Positions 1-9,412 of a stretch of DNA of 64,000 nucleotides are shown here, in pieces. The notes under the pieces were generated by a model. It was not told where the DNA came from. It was given only the letters and a program-made list of their open reading frames with translations, and ran no database searches. The stretch is taken from contig CM049317.1 of assembly GCA_026874595.1 (NCBI GenBank), positions 10,206,382 through 10,270,381 of the forward strand, written 5' to 3'. Made by a program: the position numbers and the translations under genes. Within the stretch, counting starts at the first letter, position 1; the number at the start of each line of letters is the position of its first letter. This DNA comes from Sipunculus nudus (taxonomy: Eukaryota; Annelida; Sipuncula; Golfingiida; Sipunculidae).

Positions 1-158
1 TACTTTCCCCATGGGCAAGTAACAACTATTTTACCCTACATAGATTTTTACTTTACCGCAAACACAATAATCATTGCCATGTAATTTAGTGTGCTTAAAG
101 GGAAGAGAACTAAGCCTGGTAGTTTATGGGCCAGTGAATTGTTAGGAGGTGTAGAACT

Positions 159-365
159 GGGGCCTGGACAGCTGAGTGGTAAAATGCTTGGCTCTCTCCA
201 CTGGCTACCCGGGTTCAATCCCCGGCATGGCTATGAGAGTGGATTGTAGTTGCCCATCCAAGGCCAGTGGTTTTCTCCGGGTTCTCTGGTTTCCTCCACC
301 CATACAGACTACCTAATGCCATCATCGGAGCCATGGAGAGTGAGATCTAAATACACAAAATTAAA
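159..365 (+). repeat. tRNA-derived SINE
   Basis: The 5' part reads like a tRNA head, with an A-box-like GCTGAGTGGTAAAATGC and a B-box-like GGGTTCAATCCCC. It is followed by a body containing GGTTTTCTCCGGGTTCTC. The same body motif follows a tRNA-like head on the minus strand near 27265-27441, so this is a dispersed SINE and not a tRNA gene. The conserved body domain recalls the central domains of V-type and related SINE superfamilies; the exact superfamily is not certain. Confidence 0.7.
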
Positions 366-815
366 GATTTGTGGTGGTAAGATATCAGAATAAACTGTAA
401 TGGTTTTTGTTAAATGACACGCAGTTCAATAATACATTGTTTGCCTTAATACCCTTTATAAAACTTTTACTTGCTATGGCAAGTGGTTTATTGTAAATTT
501 TGAGCTCTGCTTAAATTTGCTACCAGTATTATTTGATCTTTTCTCTGTAATTTGATTGTTTGTCAATATGATAATCATATGATTTTACAATAGTCAGGTC
601 ACTGTGTATTATGCTCTCCTTAACAAGAAAAAAAAAGATAACCAGTTTTATCCATTTTCCTGTCCCATGGAGGGTCAGAAATTTAGTTTTATGCTACCAA
701 CCAGCCAAGATAAACTTATTCATGTCAGTGCATGGCCGGACTTTGGCCTGGCCCAAATAATTGGTAACATACACATAGAGAAAGGTGCAGTAAAACACAA
801 ACATACTGAGTCATC
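366..815 (+). other. AT-rich flank before the candidate first exon
   Basis: No coding signature. It directly precedes the candidate initiation codon at 816, so it would hold the promoter and 5' UTR if that exon is real. No convincing TATA box or initiator can be singled out. Confidence 0.3.
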
Positions 816-851
816 ATGGCGCGAGAAGAGACCCCTCTTCTTGTAAAGCAG
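816..851 (+). CDS. Candidate first coding exon of GH31 copy 1
   Basis: ATG in a good context (atcATGG) opens twelve codons, MAREETPLLVKQ, ending exactly at a strong donor, CAG|GTGAGT. The exon ends in phase 0, and the GH31 exon at 9413 begins in phase 0 with 17 open codons before its first ATG, so the two could be spliced directly. EETPLL fits the acidic dileucine pattern [DE]xxxL[LI], a cytosolic sorting signal of endolysosomal membrane proteins. No transmembrane segment follows in either exon, so a middle exon within the 8.5 kb gap is possible. The exon could also belong to another gene. Assignment rests on phase, strand and donor quality only. Confidence 0.4.
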
Positions 852-857
852 GTGAGT

Positions 858-1776
858 GATGGCCCAGACTAAATAAATATATATCATATCAGTCCAGGGA
901 CTTACCTATTGTGTTTTTTAATAGCCAGGTGTCCTTACAAGGTAGGTTTGCAATTATATGTCATGGGGAAAAATACATTTCAGAAAATGTTTTATTACCA
1001 TGCATTGCCAATATATACAATATTCTCTAACCAAGTTTGTGGTTTGTTGCTTGGTCAGCGCTAGGGGTTGGGGTTAGCTCCAGTATTTAGTTGACAACTT
1101 CTTGTTGATATATGTTCTTTATTTCTCATAAATGAACAGCCAAACTGATTCCAAACAGTTACAGGTCTATCTACTTTACGTCTCTCTTTCTGCTCTGTCT
1201 CTCTTTCTGCTCTGTCTCTCTTCTGTCACTATTCTGTTGTTTCTCACTAATCTCCTTCTTCACTGTCTACTGTCTCACTTTTACTGTCTTCTATATATCC
1301 ACTAAACAATATAAGAATGACCAATAATATGATAGCTTACAAATTATGACCAATGACAATCAAGTATAACATCACACTAAGAGTAAACCTGGACTGCCAA
1401 TGGTAGTTTTTCACATATCATGATGTGCCTGACTGCCTATGCCTTTTTAGGTAACCATTTCTGGCAGCCAGGGGTTAATTAAGTAAGAAAAGTAATCAGA
1501 GATCCATACATGCCAAACCATATGAATACATTAAATATCATGGTAATTTATCGAGACTGTTCATGAAGTCTGGAGGTGTTAAGAAACACACTTGTATTAA
1601 ATCATCTTCAGTTCATAACTTGTTCGCACCTGATGGACAAAATTATACAAAGTTCCCTTTTGTACTAAGACTTGATTGACTTCCAGTATAATACATGGAG
1701 CAGACATTATAAAATAATAATTACAATTACATATTACTTTTAACTAAAATTATACCATCAGTTTCACTTGGTGACA
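858..1776. other. Gene-free stretch with CT-rich tract
   Basis: No gene seen. Around 1180-1225 a CT-rich 17-18 bp unit containing TCTCTTTCTGCTCTG is repeated. The rest is AT-rich and unremarkable, probably intronic if 816-851 is a first exon. Confidence 0.4.
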
Positions 1777-1780
1777 ATAC

Positions 1781-1840
<60 letters not shown>
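1777..1840. repeat. (CATA)n/(TA)n microsatellite
   Basis: Short CATA repeats run into a perfect TA tract, directly before the 5' end of a Helentron-like repeat. Confidence 0.95.
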
Positions 1841-1842
<2 letters not shown>

Positions 1843-1845
1843 TTT

Positions 1846-2884
1846 TTTAGCTCAGCTGACTGTAAGTCATCTGAGCTATAGTGATCACCCTTTGTCCGTC
1901 TGTCTGTCCGTCTGTCTGTCCGTCCGTCCGTTAACCTGGCACATATCGTAACCGCTGGACCTAGAATTTTGTAACTTGACATTCTGAGAGGTCCATGAAA
2001 AATCTCCTTGGAAACCAGAAAAAGAAGTCTCTGTTCTCATATCCTTCTAGCTATGGGGCCCGAAAGTACCCCCCAGAATAGTAAAAAATTTCATACAAAA
2101 ACTTCACTATCTCATTAACTTCATCACTGATGGTCATGATTTTTAGCATACATATTTATAATGAGATGTTCCATCAGTTCCTGCAGACTGGTGGCGCCAC
2201 CTGTATTTTTTATTTTTTATAAATTTTTTTCTTTATTTTTGAGACCTTTAATAATGTGAACATCTGTTAACAAGGCACAAATCGTAAAGACTGGAACTAG
2301 AATCTTCATTCTTTAAACACTGAGAGACCTATGAAATGTCTTCATGGAAACCAGAAATGAGGTCTCTGTTACCCATATCCTTCGAGCTATGGAGCCCCAA
2401 AGTACCCCCTAGAATAGTCAAAAATTTCATACAAAAACTTCAATATCTCATTAACTACATCACTGATGGTCATGAATTTTTGCATACATATTGATCATGA
2501 GATGTTTCATCAGTTTCTGCAGACTTGTGGTGCCACCTGTATTTTTTGATTCATTACGAATTGTTTTCCTTTTTTTGAGACCTTTAAAAATGTGAACATT
2601 TGTTAACAGGGCACTAATCGTAAAGACTGGACCTAGAATCTTCATTATTGACACAGTGAGACCTATAAAAAGTCTCCATGGAAACCTGAATTTAGGTCTC
2701 TGTTACCCATATCCTTTGAGCTATGGCACTCCAAAGTACAGCTCAGAATAATGGAAAATTTGATACAAAAGCTGAAGTATCTGAACAACTAATGCAGAGA
2801 TCACCATAATTGTTATCATGGATATTTATCATGGAGTGTTTCATCAGTTTCTGCAGACTGGTGGCACCACCTGTATTTGTTCAG
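1846..2884 (+). mobile_element. Helentron-like repeat, family A, truncated copy
   Basis: Begins TTTTAGCTCAGCTGACTG and forms an imperfect palindrome with AAGTCATCTGAGCTATAG. A CCGT/CTGT tract follows at about 1891-1933. Then come about three related monomers of roughly 340 bp, each with a GGGCACAAAT-like start, a 'pyrimidine-ATATCCTT' block, a run of C before AGAATA, and a terminal TTTCTGCAGACTGGTGG block. The copy ends where the next 5' terminus starts (2885). Apparent open frames here are translations of the tandem units. Confidence 0.7.
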
Positions 2885-3781
2885 TTTTTTTAGCTCAGCT
2901 GACTATAAGTCATCTGAGCTATAGTCGTGGTCCATTGTCCGTCGTCCGTCCGTCTGTCCGTCCGTCCGTCCGTCCGTAGATGTGGCACGTTTTGAAACCG
3001 TAAGACCTAGGAATCCAAAATTCAGCATTATGTTAGATGTCCCTAAGATCTCCTACCAAGCCGAAAACTGGATCTTTGCAACTTCGTTCCTTTGAGAAAT
3101 TAAGGAAAAACCTCAATTTTTTATTAAAATCCTATTTTCACACTTCAGGACTGCCTAATATCAAAACCACTCATCTGTTTTTCCTCATATTTTCCATAAA
3201 TATTCTTCCATATTGTTTCTATGTACATGCCAGAAATTAAGTCTGTTAAGTATAAATTCTTTAAGTTATGGGCCCAAACATAATGTACTTTGTAAAAAAT
3301 CAGGAAAAATATTTACTCACTTAACATGAAAAATTTTGAAACTAGAGTCTATTTTCCCAAGTATATAACTATGTTTAATTAAGATTCAATTGTTTACCCA
3401 AAATTAGATCTGTATTTTGTAAATTTTTTGAGTAATTAGCTTTAAAATAAAATCAGTACCTTAAATTTTGCCCAACTTTGACCATGGCACGTTTTTTTCC
3501 TGTAAGTACCATTGATTTAATTTTCACAGCATGTAAACATAAATATTTAATTTGTTTAAATCTGAAATTTGGAAGTAAAAGCTTGAAAATTAAGCTAGTT
3601 ATTGATTTTTTTCTTGAGGCTCTATTGTAGTCATTTGCTTTGATTACAGATTACAGATGCAGGGTCCCACTCCAGGTCACTGGAAGTCAGCTATGCCAGG
3701 GTTTCTGATTTGTTACAGTCACTGGGGGAGATCCCCTGCTGTGACAAGTGTACAGTTATTCTCATATCACCACCCCAATCA

Positions 3782-3803
3782 CCCCCCCCCCCCCCCCCCC
3801 CCC
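3782..3803. repeat. Poly-C tract (22 C)
   Basis: Uninterrupted C run on the plus strand, inside the Helentron-like element. Confidence 0.95.
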
Positions 3804-4474
3804 GCAAACCCAACCCACCAAGTGTTCACTGTATCTCCTTAATTGTAATGCTGTTTCCACTCTGATATGCAAAAACTTTCCTTGAAAAAGTAATTCAAGG
3901 TGTAATCCAGAAGATGCAATGTTGTGTAATGTAGCATTTTTAAAGAAATAATTTTTCTTTTAAATGATTTTACCAATCATGATGGAACCCATCAGTATGC
4001 TTAAATTATTATAAAATATGAAGCACATTATGGATAAATAAAGACACAATTAAAAATTGAGAAATCTAAATCAAGTATTTTTTTTAGATATTTATTGTTT
4101 TGCAGATATAAAAGATATAGTTTTGTGGTAAAAAATAAATAAACATTTGTATGCATGATGTGGTGTTCTGACAAAATTGGATTTATGATGATGCAATTGA
4201 GAATTATGAATCAACTTTTATATTCAGATATATATGTTATATTGAAAATGTATAGAAATATAAACTTAAATTTAAAAAAAAATTGATGTGATAAAAAAAT
4301 TAGGATTTATTACAAACATTTGTTCATTATTTTCCTGCATCAGCAGAATTTGAGATCAGGCTTTGTTTGCCATGTTTTATGTTGTTAATTAGTTATATTT
4401 CAGCTGTATACATTTCATAAAAAAAACATATATTTAATAATATATATTATACAAAGAAAGATTCGATTGAACAA

Positions 4475-4720
4475 ATGTGTAAACTACTGAAATGTCAACA
4501 GTTAATCGAAAAGCCAACTAATGATCATGGTAATTGTACAGATCATTTGTTCACAAACTGCTCACATGCTTCAGTTTCAACATTAGGAAACACATGGTCA
4601 GGTCACAAAATATTATTTGCAACAATTTCTTGCTCATCAATACAAACCAATCATATAAACCAACCATGGCCTTTATTACCTCTTCCTCTTACACTTTATC
4701 TCCATTTGATATTATTTTAG
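4475..4720 (+). pseudogene. Endonuclease-like C-terminal remnant (Helentron EN domain?)
   Basis: An 81-codon frame contains, in order, a Cys-Lys-Leu-Leu start, LIEKPT, DHLFTN, then SGHKILFATI. This order resembles the C-terminal end of apurinic-type endonuclease/phosphatase domains, where a pattern like 'LI..PT...G..IDHIYTN...SDHKPV' carries the catalytic SDH. Here the SDH position reads SGH, so the Asp appears lost. Such EN domains occur at the C-terminus of Helentron RepHel proteins and in LINEs. The location about 20 bp before the repeat's 3' end favours the Helentron reading. No helicase or Rep motif was found upstream, so this is a relic. Confidence 0.45.
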
Positions 4721-4780
4721 ATTTTTACCTTCAAGGTTAACGTCAGCTGAGCACAGTGACCCATAGGTCCCTTGTTTTAA

Positions 4781-5104
4781 GAATTTTTTTCTCTATTTTT
4801 GAGACCTTTAAAGATATGAACATCTGTTAACAGGGCACAAATCATAACAACTGAACCTAGAATCTTCATTGTTGACACACTAGGAGACCCATGAAAAGTC
4901 TCCATGGAAACCTGAAATTAGGTCTCTGTTACCCATATCCTTTAAGCTGTATGGCTCCAAATACCCCCCAGAATAATGAAAAATTTGATACAAAAACTGC
5001 AGTATCTCTATAACTACAACACTGATGGTCATGATTTTTCGCATACATATTGATCATGAGGTGTTCCATCAGTTTCTGCAGACTGGGTGTGCCACCTCTA
5101 TTTT
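4781..5104 (+). repeat. Partial family A monomer
   Basis: One monomer unit (starting 'TTGAGACCTTTAAAG', with the AACAGGGCACAAATC block near 4829, ending TTTCTGCAGACTGGGTG) sits between the 3' end of one copy and the 5' end of the next. Confidence 0.6.
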
Positions 5105-7015
5105 TAGCTCAGCTGACTGAAAGTCATCTGAGCTATAGCGATCACTCTTTGTCCGTCGTCCGTCTGTCTGTCTGTCTGTCCGTCTGTCCGTCCGTTAACC
5201 AGGCACAAATCGTAACCACTGGACCTGGAATCTTCTAACTTGACATCAAGGGAGTACCATGAAAAATCTCCTTGGAAACCTGAAATTAGGTCTCTGTTAC
5301 CCATAACCTCTGAGCTATGGGGCTCCGAAGTACCCCCCAGAAAAATGGAAAATTTGATACAAAAGCTCAAGTATCTGAACAACTATTGCATTGATCACCA
5401 TGATTCTGTGCATGGATATTGATCATGGAATGTTTCATCAGTTTCTGCAGTCTGGTGGCACCACCTATATTTTTTAGATTTTTACGAATTTTTTTCTTTA
5501 TTTTTGAGACCTCTTGAGATGTGGTCATCTGTTAACAGGGCACAAATTGTAATGACTGGACCTAGAATCTTCTGTCTTGAAATTCCGGGAGGCCCATGAA
5601 AAGTCTCCTTAAACACTTGAAATTAGGTCTCTGTTACCCATAACCTCTGAGCTATGGGGCTCCGAAGTACCCCCTGGAATAATGGAAAATTTGATACAAA
5701 AGCTCAAGTATCTGAACAATTATTATATTGATCACCATGATTCTTTGCATGGATATTGATCATGAAATGTTTCATCAGTTTCTGCATTCTGGTTGTGCCA
5801 CTTGTATTTTTTCAATTTTTAACTCAGCTGACTGTAAGTCATCTGAGCTATAGGGATCACCTTTTGTCCGTCGTCCGTCCGGCCATCCAGGCGTCTGTCT
5901 GTTAACAGGGCACAAATGGTAACCGCTAGACCTGGAATCTTCTTACTTGACATCCCGGGAGGTCTATGGAAATTCTCCTTGTAAACCTGAAATTAGGTCA
6001 CTGTGACCTATATTCTCCGAGCTATGGGGTTCTGAAGTACCCCCCAGAATAATGCAAAATTTAATACAAAAGCTCAAGTATCTGAACAACTAATGCATTA
6101 ATCACCATGATTCTTTGCATGGATATTGATCATGGAGTGTTTCATCAATTTCTGGAGATTGGTGGCGCCACCTATATTTTTTTTATTTTTTACGTTTTTT
6201 TACTCTTCTTTTGTGATTTTTAAACATTTGGTCATCTGTAAACAGGGCACAAATCATAATGACTGGACCAAGAATCTTCTGTCCTCACCTCCAGGGAAGC
6301 CCATAAAAGGTCTACATGGAAACCCAAAATAAGGTCCCTGTTACCCATATTCTGTGAGCTATGGGGCTCTGAAGTACCCCCCAGAATAAAGATTTGGTCA
6401 TATATTAACAGGGCACAAATCATAATGACTGGACCTAGAATCTTCTTTCTTGACATGCAGGGAGGTCCATGAAACATCTTGGAAACCTGAAATTAGGTCT
6501 CTGTTACCCATATCCTTCATGCTATGGGGCTCCGAAGTACTCGCCAGAATAAAGATTTGGTCATCTGTTAACAGAGCACAAATTATAATGACTTGACCTA
6601 GAATCTCCTTTCCTGATATGCTGGGAGGTCCCTGAAAAGTCTCCTTGTGCACCTGAAATTACATCTCTGTTACCCATATCCTTCATCCTATGCGGCTTTG
6701 AAATACCCCCCAGAATAAACATTTGGTCATCTGTTAACAGGGCACAAATCATAATAACTGGACCTAGAATTTTATTTTTTGACATGCTGGGAGACCCCTG
6801 AAAAGTCATCTTGTAAACCTTGAAAATACGTGTCTGTTACCCATATCCTTCATGCTACAGAGCTCCATAGTACCCCAATGAATATTGGATGATTTTATAC
6901 AAAAGGTCAAGTTTGGAAAAAGTATTTCATTCAAATTTGACATTCAGATGATAAAATTACTTTTGTCAAGTCTTCCTGGTCAGCTGAGCGTCATGACCCC
7001 TGGGTCACATGTTTT
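5105..7015 (+). mobile_element. Helentron-like repeat, family A, with internal second 5' end
   Basis: The 5' palindrome starts at 5105 (AGCTCAGCTGACTGAAAG), with a CCGT/CTGT tract at 5152-5196. A second 5' terminus (AACTCAGCTGACTGTAAG) occurs near 5821 with its own GTCCG tract, so at least two copies are fused. Shortened monomers of about 160-170 bp repeat at about 6241-6890. The 3' end at 6977-7015 has GTCAGCTGAGCGTCATGACC followed by CCTGGGTCACATGTT. Confidence 0.7.
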
Positions 7016-8196
7016 CAAATTTTTACGAATTTTTTTCTCTATTTTTGAGACCTTTTAAGATGTGGTTATCTGTCAACAGAGTACAAATAGTAACAACTGG
7101 ACCTAGAATGTTCATTCTTGTCATGCAAGGAGGCCCATAAAAAGTGTCTGTGGAAACCTAATATTAGGTCTCTGTTTCCCATATCCTTCAAGCTATGGGA
7201 CTCCGAAGTATCCCTCAGAATAATGGAAAATTTGATACAAAAGCTTAAGTATCTGAACGACTAATGCAGAGATCACTATGATTCTTTGCATGTATATTGA
7301 CCATTAAGTGTTTTTATTATGCCCCCACCACAAAGTGGCCGGGGCATATAGTTTTACCCATGTCCGTCCTTCCGTCCTTCCGTCATTCCGAAATCAAACA
7401 GTTGTACGGACTTTTTTTCACAATGCCTGCAGATATTGGCCTGATTTAGGTGTTTGGGCAGATAATGGCCAGTTACAGATCAAGTTCACGTTTTGTCCCA
7501 GTTGACCTACTTTTGACTGTTTGACGGTGCCCTAACATAGAAAATTTCATAAAAAATATAAATTTTCATGACAAGTGCACATGTACAGACTTTTTTCGCA
7601 ATGCCTGCAGATACGGGCCTGATTTTTGGTGTGTTGGCAGATAATGACCAGTTACAGATCAAGTTCTTGTTTTGTCCCTGTTGACCTACTTTTGACCATT
7701 TGACAGATCCTGAACATAAAAAATTTCATGAAAGACAGAAATTTTTATGAAAAATGCACATGTATGGACTTTTTTTCACAATGCCTGCAGATACTGGTCT
7801 GATTTTAGTGTGTTGCTTGATAATGACCCGTTACAGATCGTGTTTGCATTTTGCCCTTGGTGACCTACTTTTGACCGTATGACACCTCCTGAACTTAAAT
7901 AATTTTACAAAATTTAACAAATGTTTCTAATTTGCCCAAGGCGGGGGCATTCGGGTCATTCCGACACATCAAGTTAGTTTCTGCAGACTGGTGGAGCCAC
8001 CTGTATTTTTTTTAAGTTTACGCATTTTTTCTCTATTTTTTAAATATATATAAATGCAGACACAATCTTGGCCTGTTGGTTAATCTGTTTGATGCTTCAG
8101 TTGAATGGCTATATACTACCATTCAGTGATAAAAATTTCCTTTTGCGAATCTCTTCCCAGTCAGCTGAGCGTCATGACCCATGGGTCACTTGTTAT
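7016..8196 (+). mobile_element. Helentron-like repeat, family A, interrupted copy
   Basis: A further monomer (7016-7311) is interrupted by a different repeat (7312-7968) and resumes with AGTTTCTGCAGACTGGTGG. It ends at 8158-8196 with GTCAGCTGAGCG, the perfect palindrome TGACCCATGGGTCA and the terminal CTTGTT. The interruption falls in the 'GTGTTTCATCAGTTTCTGC' block seen intact in the other monomers. Confidence 0.65.
7312..7968 (+). mobile_element. Helentron-like repeat, ATGCCCCC family, nested
   Basis: The 5' end TTATGCCCCCACC pairs with GGCCGGGGCATA as a terminal palindrome and is followed by CCGTCCTT repeats. Three monomers of about 180-190 bp follow, each with TGCCTGCAGATA and AGTTGACCTACTTTTGAC-like blocks. 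The 3' end has GGCGGGGGCATTCGG, which is the inverse of the 5' ATGCCCCC, then a small hairpin TCGG...CCGA. Architecture matches family A although the sequence is unrelated. Confidence 0.65.
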
Positions 8197-9412
8197 GGAT
8201 AAAAACAGTTTATAATAAAAGAATGACTATGAACTGCAGAACAGGAATTTATTGGGTATGAGATTAAAAGGGTGTTTGCTGGCCCTTGTGTCCCAAACTG
8301 CGAATTTCAGTTGGCATAAACAGCCAACCATCAGTGCAGCCTGATGGTTTTATTTGACACAGATTATCAGTTCGACTTTTCATGACTATTATCCCTTCAT
8401 TAAATCTGGGCTTTTTCACAAAGAAAGGTCTTGTTTGCATTAACTACGTGATGATCACTGATACAGGAACTCCGTCATCTGTGAAACGTAACTGCGTTGA
8501 TATTTTTTTTATTTTATTGGTTTATAGCAATAGAACGAGATGTTAAGACCAGACCTTGATTTGACCTGCACGGATGTACAGCTCTACAGTAACAATAAGA
8601 TATACACAAATACATGTACATATGTACACACACAAGTACTCCAGTCTAAATTTTGGGATTTAGTATTCGGGAAGTGTTTCCTAGACTCGTGTGGTCCAGT
8701 CAGCCCTGTGTTGATCAATGTGTTGATCAATCTTTGTGAATAAAGCCGTTCTGTCATTGTGTTACTTCTTCTTAAAATAAACCCAGCAAAGATCCAAGCT
8801 TAAAGCTACAGAACTCCTAAACATCCATTGTTAAAGATAACGATATGTAGTATTTTAACTTTATTAAATGTTTGATGTTATGTTATAAGTAGTATATTTC
8901 CATTTTATAGTATATATTTGTTTGAATCGTAGTTTTTAGCTACCGATTGTCTTGTTGGGTTGAATTTAAACAATAATACATACAGCTGGAGCGGACCCCC
9001 TGGAAATAAGAAAAAAAATAAATGAAATGGGAAAGAGGATACTTGAGCACCTCTGGGAAACCTACCCGGGTCGTTCCTTTAGACAAAAAGGAGATAATAA
9101 GAAGTAACATCTTATCAAAAATGGTCTAATGGATCAGGAGTTTTGGGTGTTAACACTGCTACATCTCAATTTTCTGTCCATGGTGGCTAGCAAATTATAG
9201 GATCATGAAATACATAGTTTTGGTCATTGAATCTGAACTAAATTTTTAGTGGGAACTGTGTATGCATGGAAGACATTGCAGTCCAAGTGTACGAGCTTGA
9301 GTTTTTCATCATGTGCTTAAACAGGGAGTTAGTATCAATTCCCATTAAATTTTGTAAGCTCTACTTCATGTCAGATTAATAAAATAATAAACTGAAATTT
9401 TCTTTATTTCAG
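8197..9412 (+). other. Probable intron end before GH31 copy 1
   Basis: No gene recognised. The last 300 bp resemble the sequence before GH31 copy 2 (about 23610-23800), for example GGATCAGGAGTTTTGGGTG against TGATCAGGCTTTTTGGGTG, so the duplication extended into the intron. It ends with a polypyrimidine acceptor, TTCTTTATTTCAG, at 9400-9412. Confidence 0.5.

Larger units (their letters stand above)
2885..4780 (+). mobile_element. Helentron-like repeat, family A variant with endonuclease remnant
   Basis: The 5' end is TTTTTTAGCTCAGCTGAC, followed by a CCGT-rich tract at 2938-2979. The 3' end at about 4741-4780 has GTCAGCTGAGC, the inverse of the 5' end, then the hairpin-forming GTGACCCATAGGTC and the terminal CCTTGTT. 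Interior sequence (a GGGCCCAAACATAATG block near 3270 and a 'CATGGCACG' block near 3484) recurs on the minus strand at 41.0-42.1 kb in HUS1 intron 5, so the two are copies of one family. A C22 homopolymer lies at 3782-3803. Confidence 0.65.

Noticed and set aside
1764-1982. Open frames with DGRTDRRTDRR or IYIYIYIY wording as genes
   Set aside because: These are translations of (CCGT)n and (TA)n tracts inside repeats.
6126-6809. Series of 60-90 codon minus-strand frames with similar wording (ILGPVIMICALLTDDQ) as a gene family
   Set aside because: They are frames through tandem family A monomers. Similarity follows from the DNA repeats, and many monomers have stops.
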